From Nitrosospira briensis (lineage in GTDB: Bacteria; Pseudomonadota; Gammaproteobacteria; Burkholderiales; Nitrosomonadaceae), in contig NZ_FOVJ01000002.1 in NCBI RefSeq assembly GCF_900115125.1, forward strand, positions 1 to 64,000: a DNA stretch of 64,000 nucleotides. Reading direction: 5' to 3'. The translations under genes and the position numbers were made by a program. This document shows positions 48,127-58,891 of the stretch, in pieces. The notes beneath the pieces are model-generated. The model saw only the letters and a program-made list of their open reading frames with translations, was not told where the DNA came from and made no database searches. Position 1 is the stretch's first letter. Every line of letters begins with the position of its first letter.

Positions 48127-50016
48127 TCATGAATTTTTAAACGGAACGGCATGATAAGTCTTGGCGTGGGGCCCGAGGTAAATTCGGGAGTAGATTCTTA
48201 CCAGCGAGAGCCCCACTATGATGAAGCTCAGGGCAAGAATGACCGCAAACACGATCTGATCTGTGTGAATATGAGTGAAAATCAAGTCTATCCCCAGAAA
48301 TGATGGGGTAATGGGAAAACCCATCAACCCTAAACACGCAAGCAGGAAAACGAAAGCCTGTCCGGGATATTCATACACATGACCCTGACCCTGAGGGTCC
48401 TTCAGATCCACCCCCCGCTCGAGTGATTTCAGTTGTGCCAAACACGCGTATCCCACAAGACCTGAAAGGAGGATGCCACTTATATAAATGACGATCTCCC
48501 GGGTCGTCACCTCGTCGTAGAACGAGATGGCGAGCGCGATCCAGAGATGATTCATGACAACGAAGTACCAGCTCAACTGCGGACTCATTCTTTCCGAGAA
48601 AGACTTCAGCACGACGATCAGGGCGATGAAGGCAAATAGTGTCGGGAGGAATTGCTGGACTCCGGCCGACAGGGATTGCTCGTAGAACAGACAGGCGAGA
48701 CCGGCGAGGAAAAATGCGGTAGCGATAACGAAACCGGTGGTCCCGGATAACACCAGGTTCAGCTTTCTGCCTATCCATTTCACAGGGTCCCAGAAGAAAA
48801 CATACATGAACGAATCGAGGTTGAACTCCTTCACGCTCAGCATATAGGCACCGTACTCGATCTGCTTGGATGTGGAGTGTTTGTCGATATACTCCCTTGG
48901 AACAAAGTTGTAGAACTGGTCGCGGAGCAGGAAGGTCACAGCCGATGGCGAAACCAGAAGCTGATACGTCCGCAGGAATGCATTTCCTGCGGTATGGAGC
49001 AAGGCAAGATCATAAAACCCTAACGCCACTTCCACGAAAATGATGCCGATCTGCGCCACCGAAGAGTAGGCAATCTGCGTCTTGATCGAGGACTGCACGC
49101 GTGAAATAAGGGTCGCGACTACGGCTGTCGCCACGCCAAGAAGAATTACAAGCGCTACCACAACGGGCTGGTTTTCCCAGAATGGGAACGTTCTCAAGAG
49201 CAGGAAGACCCCTAAGTGAACCGAAAGCGAGCCATAGAAGATCGCACTTGATGGAGTGGGTCCTTCCATTGCCCGGGGCACCCAGGAAGAGAACGGGAGT
49301 TGACCGGATTTCACCGCGGCGGCCAGTAAAAGCATCAATCCGATCAGCATCCCCAGCGTCGTGTCGCTCTCAAGAGTCTGAGCAACCAACTCCGGTTCCA
49401 TCAGCTTCGAGAACGTGATGTTCTCATGCCATAGATGATGGCTCATCCATATGACCAGGATCAGACCCATATCTGCGACACGGAACACCGTGAATACCTT
49501 GAGCGCATTTTTTACCGGCAGGTACCGCTCCCTGTAGAACCCGATCAGGAGGAAGGACGTGATTCCCAGAACTTCCCAACCGATGAAGAGCGTTTCGAAA
49601 TTACCGGAGAAAATAATGGTGTTGTAGCCGATGTAAAAGAACAGGATCGTGTTGAAAAACCGCTTGTACCCCCTTTCGCGATGAAGGTACCACCTGGAGT
49701 AGACGGTAACCAGAAAACAGAGGAAGGAACCGACGAATAGATAAACCGCGGTGATTTTGTCGAAATAGAATGAAATGAAAAACCTGTAACTTTCCGCGTC
49801 ATACAGGACAAGCTCAATTGTCTGGAACGTCGGGTGGCCGTCGATCAGCCAGAGGACCAGGAATACCCAGGCCAAAACCATGTGCGAACCGACAGTGAGG
49901 TAGGCTATCCACGAAATGGCATCCTCATTCTTTTTCGGCACGAGCATGGTGAGCGCAAACCCGACCAGCGGGATGAATATGAATAGCCCAAGCAGCGAGG
50001 TTAGCAGTGTCGTCAT
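48127..50016 (-). CDS. dabB: DabB: NuoL-like subunit of the DAB inorganic-carbon pump
   Basis: A 629-residue polytopic protein of the NuoL/MrpA proton-translocating family, with about 15 hydrophobic segments and conserved features such as ETLFIGWEVLGITSFLLIGFY and AAAVKSGQLPFSSWVPRAMEGPTPSSA. On its own this fold fits NDH or Mrp complexes. The partner gene defines it: dabA overlaps it by four bases (ATGA), and no other nuo or mrp genes are near. In the known DAB system, DabB couples ion movement to vectorial CO2 hydration by DabA. Confidence 0.92.
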   Translation of the reverse strand: MTTLLTSLLGLFIFIPLVGFALTMLVPKKNEDAISWIAYLTVGSHMVLAWVFLVLWLIDGHPTFQTIELVLYDAESYRFFISFYFDKITAVYLFVGSFLCFLVTVYSRWYLHRERGYKRFFNTILFFYIGYNTIIFSGNFETLFIGWEVLGITSFLLIGFYRERYLPVKNALKVFTVFRVADMGLILVIWMSHHLWHENITFSKLMEPELVAQTLESDTTLGMLIGLMLLLAAAVKSGQLPFSSWVPRAMEGPTPSSAIFYGSLSVHLGVFLLLRTFPFWENQPVVVALVILLGVATAVVATLISRVQSSIKTQIAYSSVAQIGIIFVEVALGFYDLALLHTAGNAFLRTYQLLVSPSAVTFLLRDQFYNFVPREYIDKHSTSKQIEYGAYMLSVKEFNLDSFMYVFFWDPVKWIGRKLNLVLSGTTGFVIATAFFLAGLACLFYEQSLSAGVQQFLPTLFAFIALIVVLKSFSERMSPQLSWYFVVMNHLWIALAISFYDEVTTREIVIYISGILLSGLVGYACLAQLKSLERGVDLKDPQGQGHVYEYPGQAFVFLLACLGLMGFPITPSFLGIDLIFTHIHTDQIVFAVILALSFIIVGLSLVRIYSRIYLGPHAKTYHAVPFKNS

Positions 50017-52763
50017 TTTTTTGCCTTCTCCTTCTTCTCGATAAAGTAGACGGGTAGATTCTCTTGAACCGCATCCAGGGTTTCGATCGATTCCGCTTTC
50101 TTGGCCTGTTCCATCAACGCATTCAGATCCGATACGGTTTCCAGATCTTTCAACAGGGGTTTGTAAATCTTCGAGAAATCACCGTCCTTGTACAGCCAAA
50201 GCTCACCTGTGTCAGGATGCAATGCCAAACAATGCACCCAGTAGTTTTCATAGAACGAATAGTTTGCCTTCTGCGACTTGATCACCTTCAATGCCACCTC
50301 GGGATAATGTTCGATGATGACCAGGAGACGAACTGGGTCGTGGATCTCGATCATTTGGCTGGGCAAACCAGTCCTCAAGTCGCCGTCAGCCCCATTGGCC
50401 ACCCCGATCAGGCCCATGACGTTGTGCGGCAGTTTTGTTCCCGCGCCCATCTTATGGTTGTCGGTCCGGGAGAAAAAATACTCGAGGTCAATACCGCCCA
50501 TAACCAACGCAATGGGGCCCATGGACATGGTGAGGAACTTACCTTCAGGATCGGTCCGGTAGTCATAGGTGCTGGTCGACGCGCGCCTGTCCAGGAAGAG
50601 GTTTTCGGTAATGCTCCGTCTGCCGATAATACTTACCGCGTTCGTCGCATGATTGAGCTCAGGCCTGGGTTCGAACAGCGAAACCGCTCTCCTTCGGATT
50701 TCCTCATGAATCTCCTTCGGGCTCATTTTGGTATCGATAGATACCAACCTTCTGGACCGTTCCTTTGCGTGGAGATCGAGCGCTTCGTTGATGACAAGCG
50801 TGTTTCTCCTGTGCCTGGCAGCGTTTTCCTCGGAGAGAATATCTTCATCGAAGAACGCGACTTCGTCACGCGTGGTGTCGTGCAGACCCGGGAGGAACTG
50901 GGTTTCAGGCGGGATAACGACGCCCCGTTCTTTGAGCGCTTCCCTTACCTTGGGGTGGTTTGCCATGTAACAAAACGTCCTGGCATTCACCGATCCGGGC
51001 CGCCCACCGCATGCGCCACAGTCATAGGCGGTATAGTGAGGGTTGTTTACGCTGGATGCTCCGTGGCCAATCATGTAAACGATGGGAGCGAAGGTTTTAT
51101 CTACGCCGTTCAACCCCGTACTGGTCAGGACACCCTGAACGCGCTGGATCATGTCATCGACGGTGTAGCCAATCTGCAATCCATTTTCCGTGTCGCTCGG
51201 GTCCTTGTTTTCAATGGTGAGCCTCGCGTTCTTGTCCACGTGTGAATAAGAGGAGGCCATGGCGGGCATCGCACCCGGCTTGAATACGTTCAAGGCCAGT
51301 CTCAGGGCCGACACAAACCCGATTGTTTGGGAGATAAACCAGCCCTGGAAAAGCGAATGCGTAAGCTTGGAAAAATGCACTTCCTTCTTTATCTTCTGCT
51401 TGTTGCCGATTTCCTTGACCAGGAATTTGGGGAAGACCGGCGCGGGACAGCATTTCGTGTAAAACTTGCCGTTCTCCGGCTGATAGTACAGCTCGACGTT
51501 AAAAAATCCGGCGGTGGTAAACGTTTCGCAATCCGGATCAAGTTGCTCGAGGTACCGGCGGAACGATGTCAACCGGTCATCGATGCAGAAGAATGTCTGG
51601 AAACTTCTGTTTTCGATCTTTCTTTCCCAGGACTTGTCCTGCAAAGCTATTCCGGCCAACACCTGGTCGTAGTACGTCCACTCGAAAGCATCCTGCCACA
51701 GGGAAAGAACCGTATCGACCTCAGTCTCGGGCACATCGTCGAACAACGGTTGGGGCCGCTCTTTCAGAATGCGGGCAATGGGTTGCCAGCTTTCGCCGAA
51801 ATAGGAGTCGAGCGCGTCGATCTCGAGCAAAAGCTCGAAGATAACCAAGTCATGAACAGTAATGTTCTTCGGATTCAGGAGAGAGGCAGGCTGATCCTCG
51901 ACGGCAGACACCATGCCCGACCAACCCGGATGGGCAAACTGCTGGTCAAACAGATACTGCGTGTAGAGCGTCTCATCCCCCACCAGGAGCTTGAGCAAAT
52001 CCTCCAACTTGTGGTTTCCGGATACCAAAAGCTTTTTAGCTCTCTTCGTCTTGAAGAAGCTGGTAAAGCTCTTTTCCTCCATTTCCTTTATGGCGGCGAG
52101 AAAACCCTTGTGGCCGATTGGAAAGCCCCATATTGAAATTCCCTGATCGAGAAAGCTGCACAGGATTCTGAACAGAAGCGGGTGAACCATCAGGTCCAGG
52201 TCAATAGGATAATGGCGCTTCCAGTTCGCCCTCAGTTTGCCTATTCTGGGGGAAACGGAATCGTCATATTCCTTCTCAAGCAGCCGCTGCATCCAATCCT
52301 CAAGATACTGTGCACCCTTCTGCTCGGAGATAATCCGCTCAAGAATATCCTTGCGAATACGTCCGGCTTCGTACAGGTCTCTATATTCACGGAGTTGAAG
52401 AGAAGGAAAATATCCGAATATTTTTTTTGCGCGACGCGTTCCCTCATGGAAGGGATAGTCCTGGAAGGCGTGTAATGTATTATGATGAATAAAGTCTTTC
52501 AGCGGAGCCTGCGAGGGCAAATAGTGCTTCAGGTCATGGAGCGCTTCCGCTTCATCAAACGAAGAAGTTGGAGCCTCTGCCTTGGTTTCGGTCAGTTCTA
52601 CGTGAACCGCACTGATATCCGCTCGCTTATCTAGACTAGCCGGTGCGCTCACTGCAGTTGCGGCGGCGCCGGAGGTCACAAACTGTTTTGGAGAATCCAT
52701 CACTAACCCGATCCTCTTTCCCTCTTTCTGTACATTTCCACCTTTGTCTATTGCTGCTGGCAT
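50013..52763 (-). CDS. dabA: DabA: DUF2309 zinc protein of the DAB inorganic-carbon pump
   Basis: A 916-residue DUF2309 protein. The family's zinc ligands can be assigned: Cys393 and Asp395 in FFCIDDR, His567 in MIGHGASS, and Cys582 in YDCGACGG. The spacings match Cys351/Asp353/His524/Cys539 of Halothiobacillus DabA2. This beta-carbonic-anhydrase-like subunit hydrates CO2 one way, coupled to DabB. The first ~75 residues are longer than in that protein and low in complexity. GGAG eight bases before the ATG supports the start. A kinase/regulator pair lies upstream on the same strand. Confidence 0.93.
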   Translation of the reverse strand: MPAAIDKGGNVQKEGKRIGLVMDSPKQFVTSGAAATAVSAPASLDKRADISAVHVELTETKAEAPTSSFDEAEALHDLKHYLPSQAPLKDFIHHNTLHAFQDYPFHEGTRRAKKIFGYFPSLQLREYRDLYEAGRIRKDILERIISEQKGAQYLEDWMQRLLEKEYDDSVSPRIGKLRANWKRHYPIDLDLMVHPLLFRILCSFLDQGISIWGFPIGHKGFLAAIKEMEEKSFTSFFKTKRAKKLLVSGNHKLEDLLKLLVGDETLYTQYLFDQQFAHPGWSGMVSAVEDQPASLLNPKNITVHDLVIFELLLEIDALDSYFGESWQPIARILKERPQPLFDDVPETEVDTVLSLWQDAFEWTYYDQVLAGIALQDKSWERKIENRSFQTFFCIDDRLTSFRRYLEQLDPDCETFTTAGFFNVELYYQPENGKFYTKCCPAPVFPKFLVKEIGNKQKIKKEVHFSKLTHSLFQGWFISQTIGFVSALRLALNVFKPGAMPAMASSYSHVDKNARLTIENKDPSDTENGLQIGYTVDDMIQRVQGVLTSTGLNGVDKTFAPIVYMIGHGASSVNNPHYTAYDCGACGGRPGSVNARTFCYMANHPKVREALKERGVVIPPETQFLPGLHDTTRDEVAFFDEDILSEENAARHRRNTLVINEALDLHAKERSRRLVSIDTKMSPKEIHEEIRRRAVSLFEPRPELNHATNAVSIIGRRSITENLFLDRRASTSTYDYRTDPEGKFLTMSMGPIALVMGGIDLEYFFSRTDNHKMGAGTKLPHNVMGLIGVANGADGDLRTGLPSQMIEIHDPVRLLVIIEHYPEVALKVIKSQKANYSFYENYWVHCLALHPDTGELWLYKDGDFSKIYKPLLKDLETVSDLNALMEQAKKAESIETLDAVQENLPVYFIEKKEKAKK

Positions 52764-53130
52764 AGTTTTTACTCCTCTCCTTCGTGACGCGTTCTGACCT
52801 GTTAATAGGATTCCCTTTAATTAAAACAAACTCGATTCATCGACTTAAAATAACAGAGGAATTTACTCAGGTATCAAATTAACACACGCTTTGTGAAGAA
52901 TTCGTGAAGACAAACACTACACATAAACAGGGTTTAAACAAGCATCGGCGCCGGCTGGAAAGCGTGTTTCTGTGGCTTAACCGGTATAAAAGCCTGGCAG
53001 TTCAAGAACAGGGAAAGTAGCGGAGATGGATTCGTGGCAACTCGCTGAGCCGGGAAAAACCACAGGGCTTTAATGCACTGCCTGTCGGCCTGACAGCCAA
53101 ATCGCTGCTCAGGCTTCAGGACAGCGATTT
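52764..53130 (-). other. 367-base gap upstream of dabA, no gene
   Basis: No open frame with a ribosome site or recognisable product is present. The first 150 bases upstream of dabA are AT-rich and likely contain its promoter; I could not fix a clear -35/-10 pair. A small stem CTGTC/GACAG lies near 53085-53100. Confidence 0.5.
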
Positions 53131-54399
53131 TCAGGGGAATACGATATGAAAAGTCGCACCGCAACCGGGGGTACTTTCGACTTCAATGCGCCATCCATAG
53201 TGGTCACAGATGCGCTTGACTATCGCAAGTCCAATCCCAAGACCCTCACCCTGGGTTGACCCACGGAAGAAGCGCTCATAAAGAAGAGGCAGGTAGCTAG
53301 GTTCGATGCCAATGCCGGAATCGGAAATAGACAGGCGGTTGCCGCTGAAATTCACCCGTATGAAGCCGCTGTTTGTATATTGCACGGCATTGCGAAGAAG
53401 GTTTACCAGAGCGGTATGGAGCGCCTGCCGGTTCAGGGTGAGGACAGCGTTTGGTTCTACGGCAACCTCGAAAGTGAGATGCTTCCGATAGATATCCCCG
53501 CATACGGGTTCTGCCGCGTCGTACACGCACTCTGCGAGAGCAACAGGCTCTTTGATACCCAGAGCCTGCTCCCGGGCAAGGAATAACAAAGCTTGCAATT
53601 GCTCGCCCATGCGGGTAGCCGCAGCCTCGATCATCCTTATGCGCGCCCGCGCTCTTTCGGACAAATCCGGCTCGGTGAAAAGCAACTCGCAACTCGTCAG
53701 TACGGTGGTAATAGGTGTGCGCAGCTCATGGCTTATATTGGCAGTAAATTCCTGCTCGCGTCTCAGCATGCGTGTAATGCGGTTCTGATAGTCGTCGAGC
53801 GCGCGGGCAAGCTGCGCCACTTCCTCATCCTGACCCGGCTGGGTAAGGGTGGGTCCCTGCACATCTCCAGGCGCAAGATGCCTTACCTGCTCGGCGAGAT
53901 CAGTCACTTGTTTGACGAGTACGCCTGCCAGCAGATACCCTACCAAAAGCGCAACGCCTACCACCGATATAAGGGATAGAACGATGAGTAGTCTCAGCTC
54001 CTGCTGTCGCTGGTCGTGCAGCCCGACTTCGTAAGCGACGAGAAACTTGACTCCATCGACGTGGTGTACCGCGACGCGGACCTCCTCAGGCCCGCGGAAC
54101 ACCTTGTGGCGCCTGTAATTGAGCCCTTGCAGGTGCGAGGGGAGCCGGGATTCCTCTGCAGGATCATGGATAATGTATTTTTCGAGGTTGGACCCCTCTT
54201 GCGGAACGAAATCGGCGCTCTCGCGGTAGCGCTGGAGCAGATAGTCCATCTCGGTTTCGATGATCTGCTCAATGTGCGCTTCTTCGATATCGTCGGAGGC
54301 AATATAAAGACTGACCCCGAGAGTGCCTACGACAACGATGCAGAATACGGCGAATGCCAGCGCGACGCGAAGGCGTAAACCGCGCTTAAGTCCGGGCAC
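53131..54399 (-). CDS. Sensor histidine kinase (OmpR-system type)
   Basis: A 422-residue membrane kinase with TM1 at about 10-32, a ~100-residue periplasmic domain, TM2 at about 132-157, a HAMP domain, HisKA with the phosphorylated histidine in NISHELRTP, and HATPase motifs LLRNAVQYT, ISDSGIGIE, ERFFRG and GEGLGIGLAIV. The sensor domain has no name I recognise. It overlaps its regulator gene by 14 bases. The closest downstream genes on the same strand are dabAB, so inorganic carbon control is possible but unproven. Confidence 0.9.
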   Translation of the reverse strand: MPGLKRGLRLRVALAFAVFCIVVVGTLGVSLYIASDDIEEAHIEQIIETEMDYLLQRYRESADFVPQEGSNLEKYIIHDPAEESRLPSHLQGLNYRRHKVFRGPEEVRVAVHHVDGVKFLVAYEVGLHDQRQQELRLLIVLSLISVVGVALLVGYLLAGVLVKQVTDLAEQVRHLAPGDVQGPTLTQPGQDEEVAQLARALDDYQNRITRMLRREQEFTANISHELRTPITTVLTSCELLFTEPDLSERARARIRMIEAAATRMGEQLQALLFLAREQALGIKEPVALAECVYDAAEPVCGDIYRKHLTFEVAVEPNAVLTLNRQALHTALVNLLRNAVQYTNSGFIRVNFSGNRLSISDSGIGIEPSYLPLLYERFFRGSTQGEGLGIGLAIVKRICDHYGWRIEVESTPGCGATFHIVFP

Positions 54400-55069
54400 G
54401 AGTCGCTAAGCGATAGCCAAGACCATGAACCGTTTCAATGGGATCATAGCCACCAGCCCGGGTTAACGCACGCCGCAGTTCGTGCATATGACTTCGCAGG
54501 GTATCACTGGTTTCCTGCACATCGCCCCACACCTCCGTTTCGAGCTCCTTGCGGCTGAAAACACGCCCTGGCTCATCCATAATTACCGCAAGCAATCCGA
54601 TACACTTGGGTGGTAGTTTGACGCTTGCGCCTGCAAAGCGAATAGACAATGTTTTCGGGTCGAATGAAAGATCGTCAGTTTCGAGCGTGCGGCTGGTAAC
54701 CTTGCCCTTCCTGCGTTTGTGCATGGCCACCAGACGCGCTTCAACTTCTTTCAGTGCGAATGGCTTGACCAGATAATCGTCAGCACCGCAGTCGAAACCC
54801 TTCAACTTGTCCTCCAGTGTATCGCGCGCTGTCAGCATCAGCACCGGCGTATCAAGATTGGCTTCCTGGCGAAGCTTTCGGCATAGCGTGAGGCCGTCCG
54901 CGCCGGGTAATCCGATATCAAGCAGGATTCCGTCGAACCGCTGAGTAACAGCGAGATAAAGACCCGTTATGCCATCGGCCGCAGCATCGACGCTGTGACC
55001 CCGGGCTTCCAGAAAATCGTAGAGATTACTGGCTATCGCCGGATCATCTTCGATAATTAGTATATGCAC
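54386..55069 (-). CDS. OmpR/PhoB-type response regulator
   Basis: A 227-residue regulator. The receiver domain shows IIEDDPA, phospho-acceptor Asp51 in ILLDIGLPGADG, and Lys102 in YLVKPFALKE. The winged helix (about 130-225) includes the recognition region TSDTLRSHMHELRRAL and the wing YDPIETVHGLGYRLA. It precedes and overlaps its kinase. Subfamily resembles QseB/PmrA-type regulators; the signal is unknown. Confidence 0.92.
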   Translation of the reverse strand: MHILIIEDDPAIASNLYDFLEARGHSVDAAADGITGLYLAVTQRFDGILLDIGLPGADGLTLCRKLRQEANLDTPVLMLTARDTLEDKLKGFDCGADDYLVKPFALKEVEARLVAMHKRRKGKVTSRTLETDDLSFDPKTLSIRFAGASVKLPPKCIGLLAVIMDEPGRVFSRKELETEVWGDVQETSDTLRSHMHELRRALTRAGGYDPIETVHGLGYRLATRART

Positions 55070-55181
55070 GAGAAGATAGCCCTTCCAAAAAATTTGCGCG
55101 CAGTATTACGCGACTATTAAGAAAGAACCCCTCATTGGAACAACGACTCTTTCCATACACCTGCCTCGTTACCCAACTCCT

Positions 55182-56261
55182 CTATCTGCCGCCGTCGGAC
55201 TGGCGTTGTTTGCGGCTGATGGCGTGAACTGCGTCCACCAGCGTCCGGGCATTCTCCGGAGGGGTGAACTGTGAAATTCCGTGACCAAGATTGAAAACAT
55301 GACCGTTGCCCTTGCCGTAACTGGAAAGGATTTTCTCGACTTCCGCAGTTATCACCTCCGGTGTGGAAAACAATACGGCAGGGTCGAGATTTCCCTGCAG
55401 GGCAACCTTGTCACCCACGCGCCGGCGAGCCTCGCCGATGTTAACGGTCCAATCCAGCCCGACTGCATCGCAGCCGCTGTTAGCGATGCTTTCCAGCCAT
55501 AGCCCGCCACCTTTTGTAAAGACAATGCTGGGAATTCGTTCCCCGCCTTGTTCACGTTTCAGCCCTGCAAGTATTTGACCAATGTAACGCAAGGAAAATT
55601 CCTGGTAAGCAGCATGTGACAGTGCCCCGCCCCAAGTATCAAAAATCATCGCGACCTGAGCCCCGGATTCGATCTGGGCATTAAGGTAGCTGGTTACCGC
55701 CTGGGCGTTGATATCGAGAATGTGGTGCAGCAAATCGGGCCGCTGGTACAACATGGTCTTGATTTGACGGAAATCGGTTCCGCCACATCCCTCCACCATA
55801 TAGCATGCAAGCGTAAAGGGACTACCGGAAAAGCCGATCAGTGGAACACTGTTGTCGAGAGTCCTGCGAATTTGTGAAACCGCATCCATCACATACCGTA
55901 AATGCACCCAGGGATCAGGTACTGTAAGCGCACGAATTTCCCATTCCTCTCGCAAAGGTCGCTCGAACTTGGGTCCTTCGCCGTCAGCGAAATAAAGTCC
56001 CAGCCCCATCGCGTCAGGAATTGTCAGAATATCGGAAAACAGTATTGCAGCGTCCAGCGGAAAGCGCGCGAGAGGCTGCATGGTAACTTCAGTGGCGAAA
56101 TCGGGATTCTTGCACAGGTCAAGAAAGCTGCCTGCACGAGCACGCGTCTGATTGTATTCCGGCAGGTAACGGCCGGCCTGCCGCATCAGCCACACCGGCG
56201 TGTAATCGGCAGGTTGCCGAAGCAGAGCCCGCAACAGGGTGTCGTTTTTCAATTTCGTCAT
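55182..56261 (-). CDS. hemE: Uroporphyrinogen decarboxylase
   Basis: A 359-residue enzyme converting uroporphyrinogen III to coproporphyrinogen III in heme synthesis. The N-terminal [16 protein letters not shown] motif, [16 protein letters not shown], and IFDTWGGAL with the catalytic aspartate and tyrosine region are intact. Length is standard. The start ATG is standard. hemJ lies nearby in the same direction but is separated by dgt and aroB. Confidence 0.96.
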   Translation of the reverse strand: MTKLKNDTLLRALLRQPADYTPVWLMRQAGRYLPEYNQTRARAGSFLDLCKNPDFATEVTMQPLARFPLDAAILFSDILTIPDAMGLGLYFADGEGPKFERPLREEWEIRALTVPDPWVHLRYVMDAVSQIRRTLDNSVPLIGFSGSPFTLACYMVEGCGGTDFRQIKTMLYQRPDLLHHILDINAQAVTSYLNAQIESGAQVAMIFDTWGGALSHAAYQEFSLRYIGQILAGLKREQGGERIPSIVFTKGGGLWLESIANSGCDAVGLDWTVNIGEARRRVGDKVALQGNLDPAVLFSTPEVITAEVEKILSSYGKGNGHVFNLGHGISQFTPPENARTLVDAVHAISRKQRQSDGGR

Positions 56262-56568
56262 TCGATTCTATTAATCCCCACAATTTCGCAGAATCCAGCG
56301 CGGTGGATCAAACCATATCCGCCGTGCCGTCCCGGCCTACCTGACAAGGTCGCCCGATACCGCCGACACTGCCTACTCCCAAATCGCCTTATTTTACCAG
56401 CGATTAGCTTCCGGGTACACGATCCCTGCCGCAATTCGCGGCGATCGGGCAACGACCGATGTTCCGATATCACCTGAGCCTGATGTTGCGGGATTTGAAA
56501 TACCTCGAAAAGGTATTTTTTCCAGGACTTATCGAGCAATTACAGAACCGGAGCAGACGGAGGTGCCC
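56262..56568. other. 307-base gap between dgt and hemE with a terminator-like hairpin
   Basis: AAATACCT and AGGTATTT (56498-56505 and 56511-56518) pair around a five-base loop, 50 bases after the dgt stop, with an A tract on one side and T's on the other; it could stop transcription in either direction. The remainder of the gap holds no supported gene, and should contain the hemE promoter. Confidence 0.45.
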
Positions 56569-57690
56569 TCAATTCTCTTCAATTGCAAACAGTCGCCGGT
56601 ATTCTCGTATCGCATAACGATCAGTCATGCCTGCAATATAATCTGCAATCGCCTGATGCTCGTCCTGAAGGTATTTCGACTGAAATATGGGGGGAAGCAA
56701 TTGTATATCCAGGTTAAAAGCATTGAAGAGCATTTCGACTGTATGCCGGGCCTTTGCGCTCATGCGGGCCACTTTATAGTGGCGGTAGAGATTGTCCCGA
56801 AGAAACTTTTTCAGCTCCTGCTGTTCCTGCCGTATTTTGTCGCTGAAACCTATCAGTGCAGGCGCCTCCCTTACAGCTGGCAAGCTATCGGGACGGGCCT
56901 CGGAAATGTTCATTGCGCTTTGCCTGGTCAAATCCCCTACCAATGTGTTGATCATGCGCCGAACCGTTTCATGAACCAGACGCCGCCCGGAGATTTGAGG
57001 GTAATGTTTTTTGGCCATGGCCAGGTGTCGTGCAAAGATATCTACTTCCGCAAGCTGCTCCTGAGTAATAAGCCCGGAGCGCAGGCCATCGTCGACATCA
57101 TGATTGTTATAAGCAATTTCGTCTGCAAGATTAGCCAGTTGAGCTTCCAGCGAAGGTCGCTGATCCTTTAGAAAACGTTCACCTACATCCCCGAGTCTTT
57201 GTGCATTTTTCCTGGCGCAATGCTTGAGGATGCCTTCTCGCGTTTCAAAGCACAGATTCAAGCCATCAAATGCCCCGTAGTGTTCTTCCAGCACATCCAC
57301 TACCCTCAGGGATTGAAGATTGTGCTCAAAACCCCCATGGTCTTTCATGCATCCATTGAGCGCATCCTGCCCGGCGTGGCCAAATGGCGTATGACCCAGA
57401 TCATGCGCGAGAGCAATGGCTTCCACCAAATCTTCATTAAGCTGAAGATTGCGGGCGATGGAGCGGCCAATTTGCGCGACTTCCAGGCTGTGCGTCAGGC
57501 GGGTGCGGAACAAGTCTCCCTCATGATTTACGAAAACCTGGGTCTTGTACTCAAGTCGCCGGAAGGCCGTCGAATGAATGATGCGATCCCGGTCGCGCTG
57601 GAACGGAGTGCGCCCCCGAGAGGATTCTTCGGCGAGCCGGCGACCGCGAGAATTCGCCTGCGAGACCGCGTATGGCGCCAACTCATGCAT
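56569..57690 (-). CDS. dgt: Deoxyguanosinetriphosphate triphosphohydrolase family protein
   Basis: A 373-residue HD-domain hydrolase that splits dGTP (or other dNTPs) into nucleoside and triphosphate. The metal-site histidines and aspartate are in [10 protein letters not shown] and [14 protein letters not shown] (His67, His96, Asp97). It is the shorter, type-2 form. The start at [10 protein letters not shown] overlaps the aroB end by eight bases; a longer reading has a tail unlike the family. aroB-dgt order is common in betaproteobacteria. Confidence 0.92.
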   Translation of the reverse strand: MHELAPYAVSQANSRGRRLAEESSRGRTPFQRDRDRIIHSTAFRRLEYKTQVFVNHEGDLFRTRLTHSLEVAQIGRSIARNLQLNEDLVEAIALAHDLGHTPFGHAGQDALNGCMKDHGGFEHNLQSLRVVDVLEEHYGAFDGLNLCFETREGILKHCARKNAQRLGDVGERFLKDQRPSLEAQLANLADEIAYNNHDVDDGLRSGLITQEQLAEVDIFARHLAMAKKHYPQISGRRLVHETVRRMINTLVGDLTRQSAMNISEARPDSLPAVREAPALIGFSDKIRQEQQELKKFLRDNLYRHYKVARMSAKARHTVEMLFNAFNLDIQLLPPIFQSKYLQDEHQAIADYIAGMTDRYAIREYRRLFAIEEN

Positions 57691-58828
57691 CGTGGGTGCA
57701 TTCCACCAGTGTTCGGGCGAGCATTTCTGCGGGCACATCCGAGCGAACCACCGCTTCGCCGATTCGTTTAAGCAAAACGAAGCGCAGCTTTCCACCCTCC
57801 ACTTTCTTGTCCAGCCCCATCAAGTGCAAGTATTTTTTGGTACCAAGGTTCGGGGCAACTGTGGGAAGTCCGGCCCGCAGGTAGAGTTTCCGAATCCGCT
57901 CGACGTCATCTTTGCCCATCATATGCAAACGCTGCGACAATTCAGCCGCCAGCATCGTACCCGCCGCCACCGCCTCTCCGTGAAGCCACTTGCCGTAGCC
58001 CATCGCATTTTCGATAGCATGGCCGAATGTATGTCCAAGGTTCAGCAGTGCTCGGACTCCACTTTCACGCTCGTCAGCCTCAACAATTTCCGCCTTGTGC
58101 ATACAACTCCGACGTACTGCTTCGATCAGTACCGTCGCATCCCTGGCAAGAAGCTTCGCCATATTCACTTCCAGCCATTCCAGAAAAATGGAATCGCGGA
58201 TAAGGCCATACTTGATGATCTCGGCGACACCGGCGCGCAACTCTCTCTCCGGCAAGGTATCCAGCGTAGCCGTGTCTGCCAGAACCACCCGTGGCTGATA
58301 AAAAGCGCCGATCATGTTTTTGCCAAGAGGATGGTTTATGCCCGTTTTTCCCCCTACGGAAGAGTCAACCTGTGCCAGAAGCGTGGTTGGAATTTGAATA
58401 AAGGGTACGCCTCGCAGATAAGTCGCAGCGGCGAATCCTGTAAGGTCGCCCACCACTCCACCGCCAAGCGCGACGATGGGGGTACTGCGTTCACAGCGCT
58501 GAGCAAGAAGCGCATCAAAAATGAGATTCAGCGTTTCCCAATTCTTGTACTTCTCGCCATCTGGAAGAATGATGGGGACCGGCGCCACGCCCTGGCCCTC
58601 CAGCATGGCGGAAAGCTTCTCCAGATACAAGGGCGCCACAATCGTATTGGTTACAATCGCTACCCGCTTCTTCGGCAAATGGCTCAAAATAAGGTCGGAC
58701 TGCGATAGGACCCCGTTGCCGATATGTATCGGGTAATTACGCTCATCCGGTACAGAGGTGAAATTGACCGTAATTGTTCGCGTTTCCACGTGTTCGCGCA
58801 ACGTCGTTTTTTCTGATTTGGACTGCAA
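57683..58828 (-). CDS. aroB: 3-dehydroquinate synthase
   Basis: A 381-residue NAD-dependent, zinc enzyme of the shikimate pathway. The NAD-site [19 protein letters not shown], the [18 protein letters not shown] motif and metal ligands in [12 protein letters not shown] and HGEAVAAG are present. The start given is TTG. A GTG 13 codons later ([10 protein letters not shown]) gives a length closer to other AroB proteins; neither has a good ribosome site. aroK is not in the window. Confidence 0.95.
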   Translation of the reverse strand: MQSKSEKTTLREHVETRTITVNFTSVPDERNYPIHIGNGVLSQSDLILSHLPKKRVAIVTNTIVAPLYLEKLSAMLEGQGVAPVPIILPDGEKYKNWETLNLIFDALLAQRCERSTPIVALGGGVVGDLTGFAAATYLRGVPFIQIPTTLLAQVDSSVGGKTGINHPLGKNMIGAFYQPRVVLADTATLDTLPERELRAGVAEIIKYGLIRDSIFLEWLEVNMAKLLARDATVLIEAVRRSCMHKAEIVEADERESGVRALLNLGHTFGHAIENAMGYGKWLHGEAVAAGTMLAAELSQRLHMMGKDDVERIRKLYLRAGLPTVAPNLGTKKYLHLMGLDKKVEGGKLRFVLLKRIGEAVVRSDVPAEMLARTLVECTHDA

Positions 58829-58891
58829 TTTTATTTAGCCTGGCTGGATGAAAAGGAAAGCGGCTCTTACAGTTCCAATACTCTGATTTCA

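Noticed and set aside
50064-51245. 393-residue open frame on the plus strand
   Set aside because: It lies wholly antisense to dabA, has no recognisable family features and arises from the codon bias of the real gene.
57578-58708. 376-residue open frame on the plus strand
   Set aside because: Antisense to aroB and dgt, both certain; no motif and no ribosome site.
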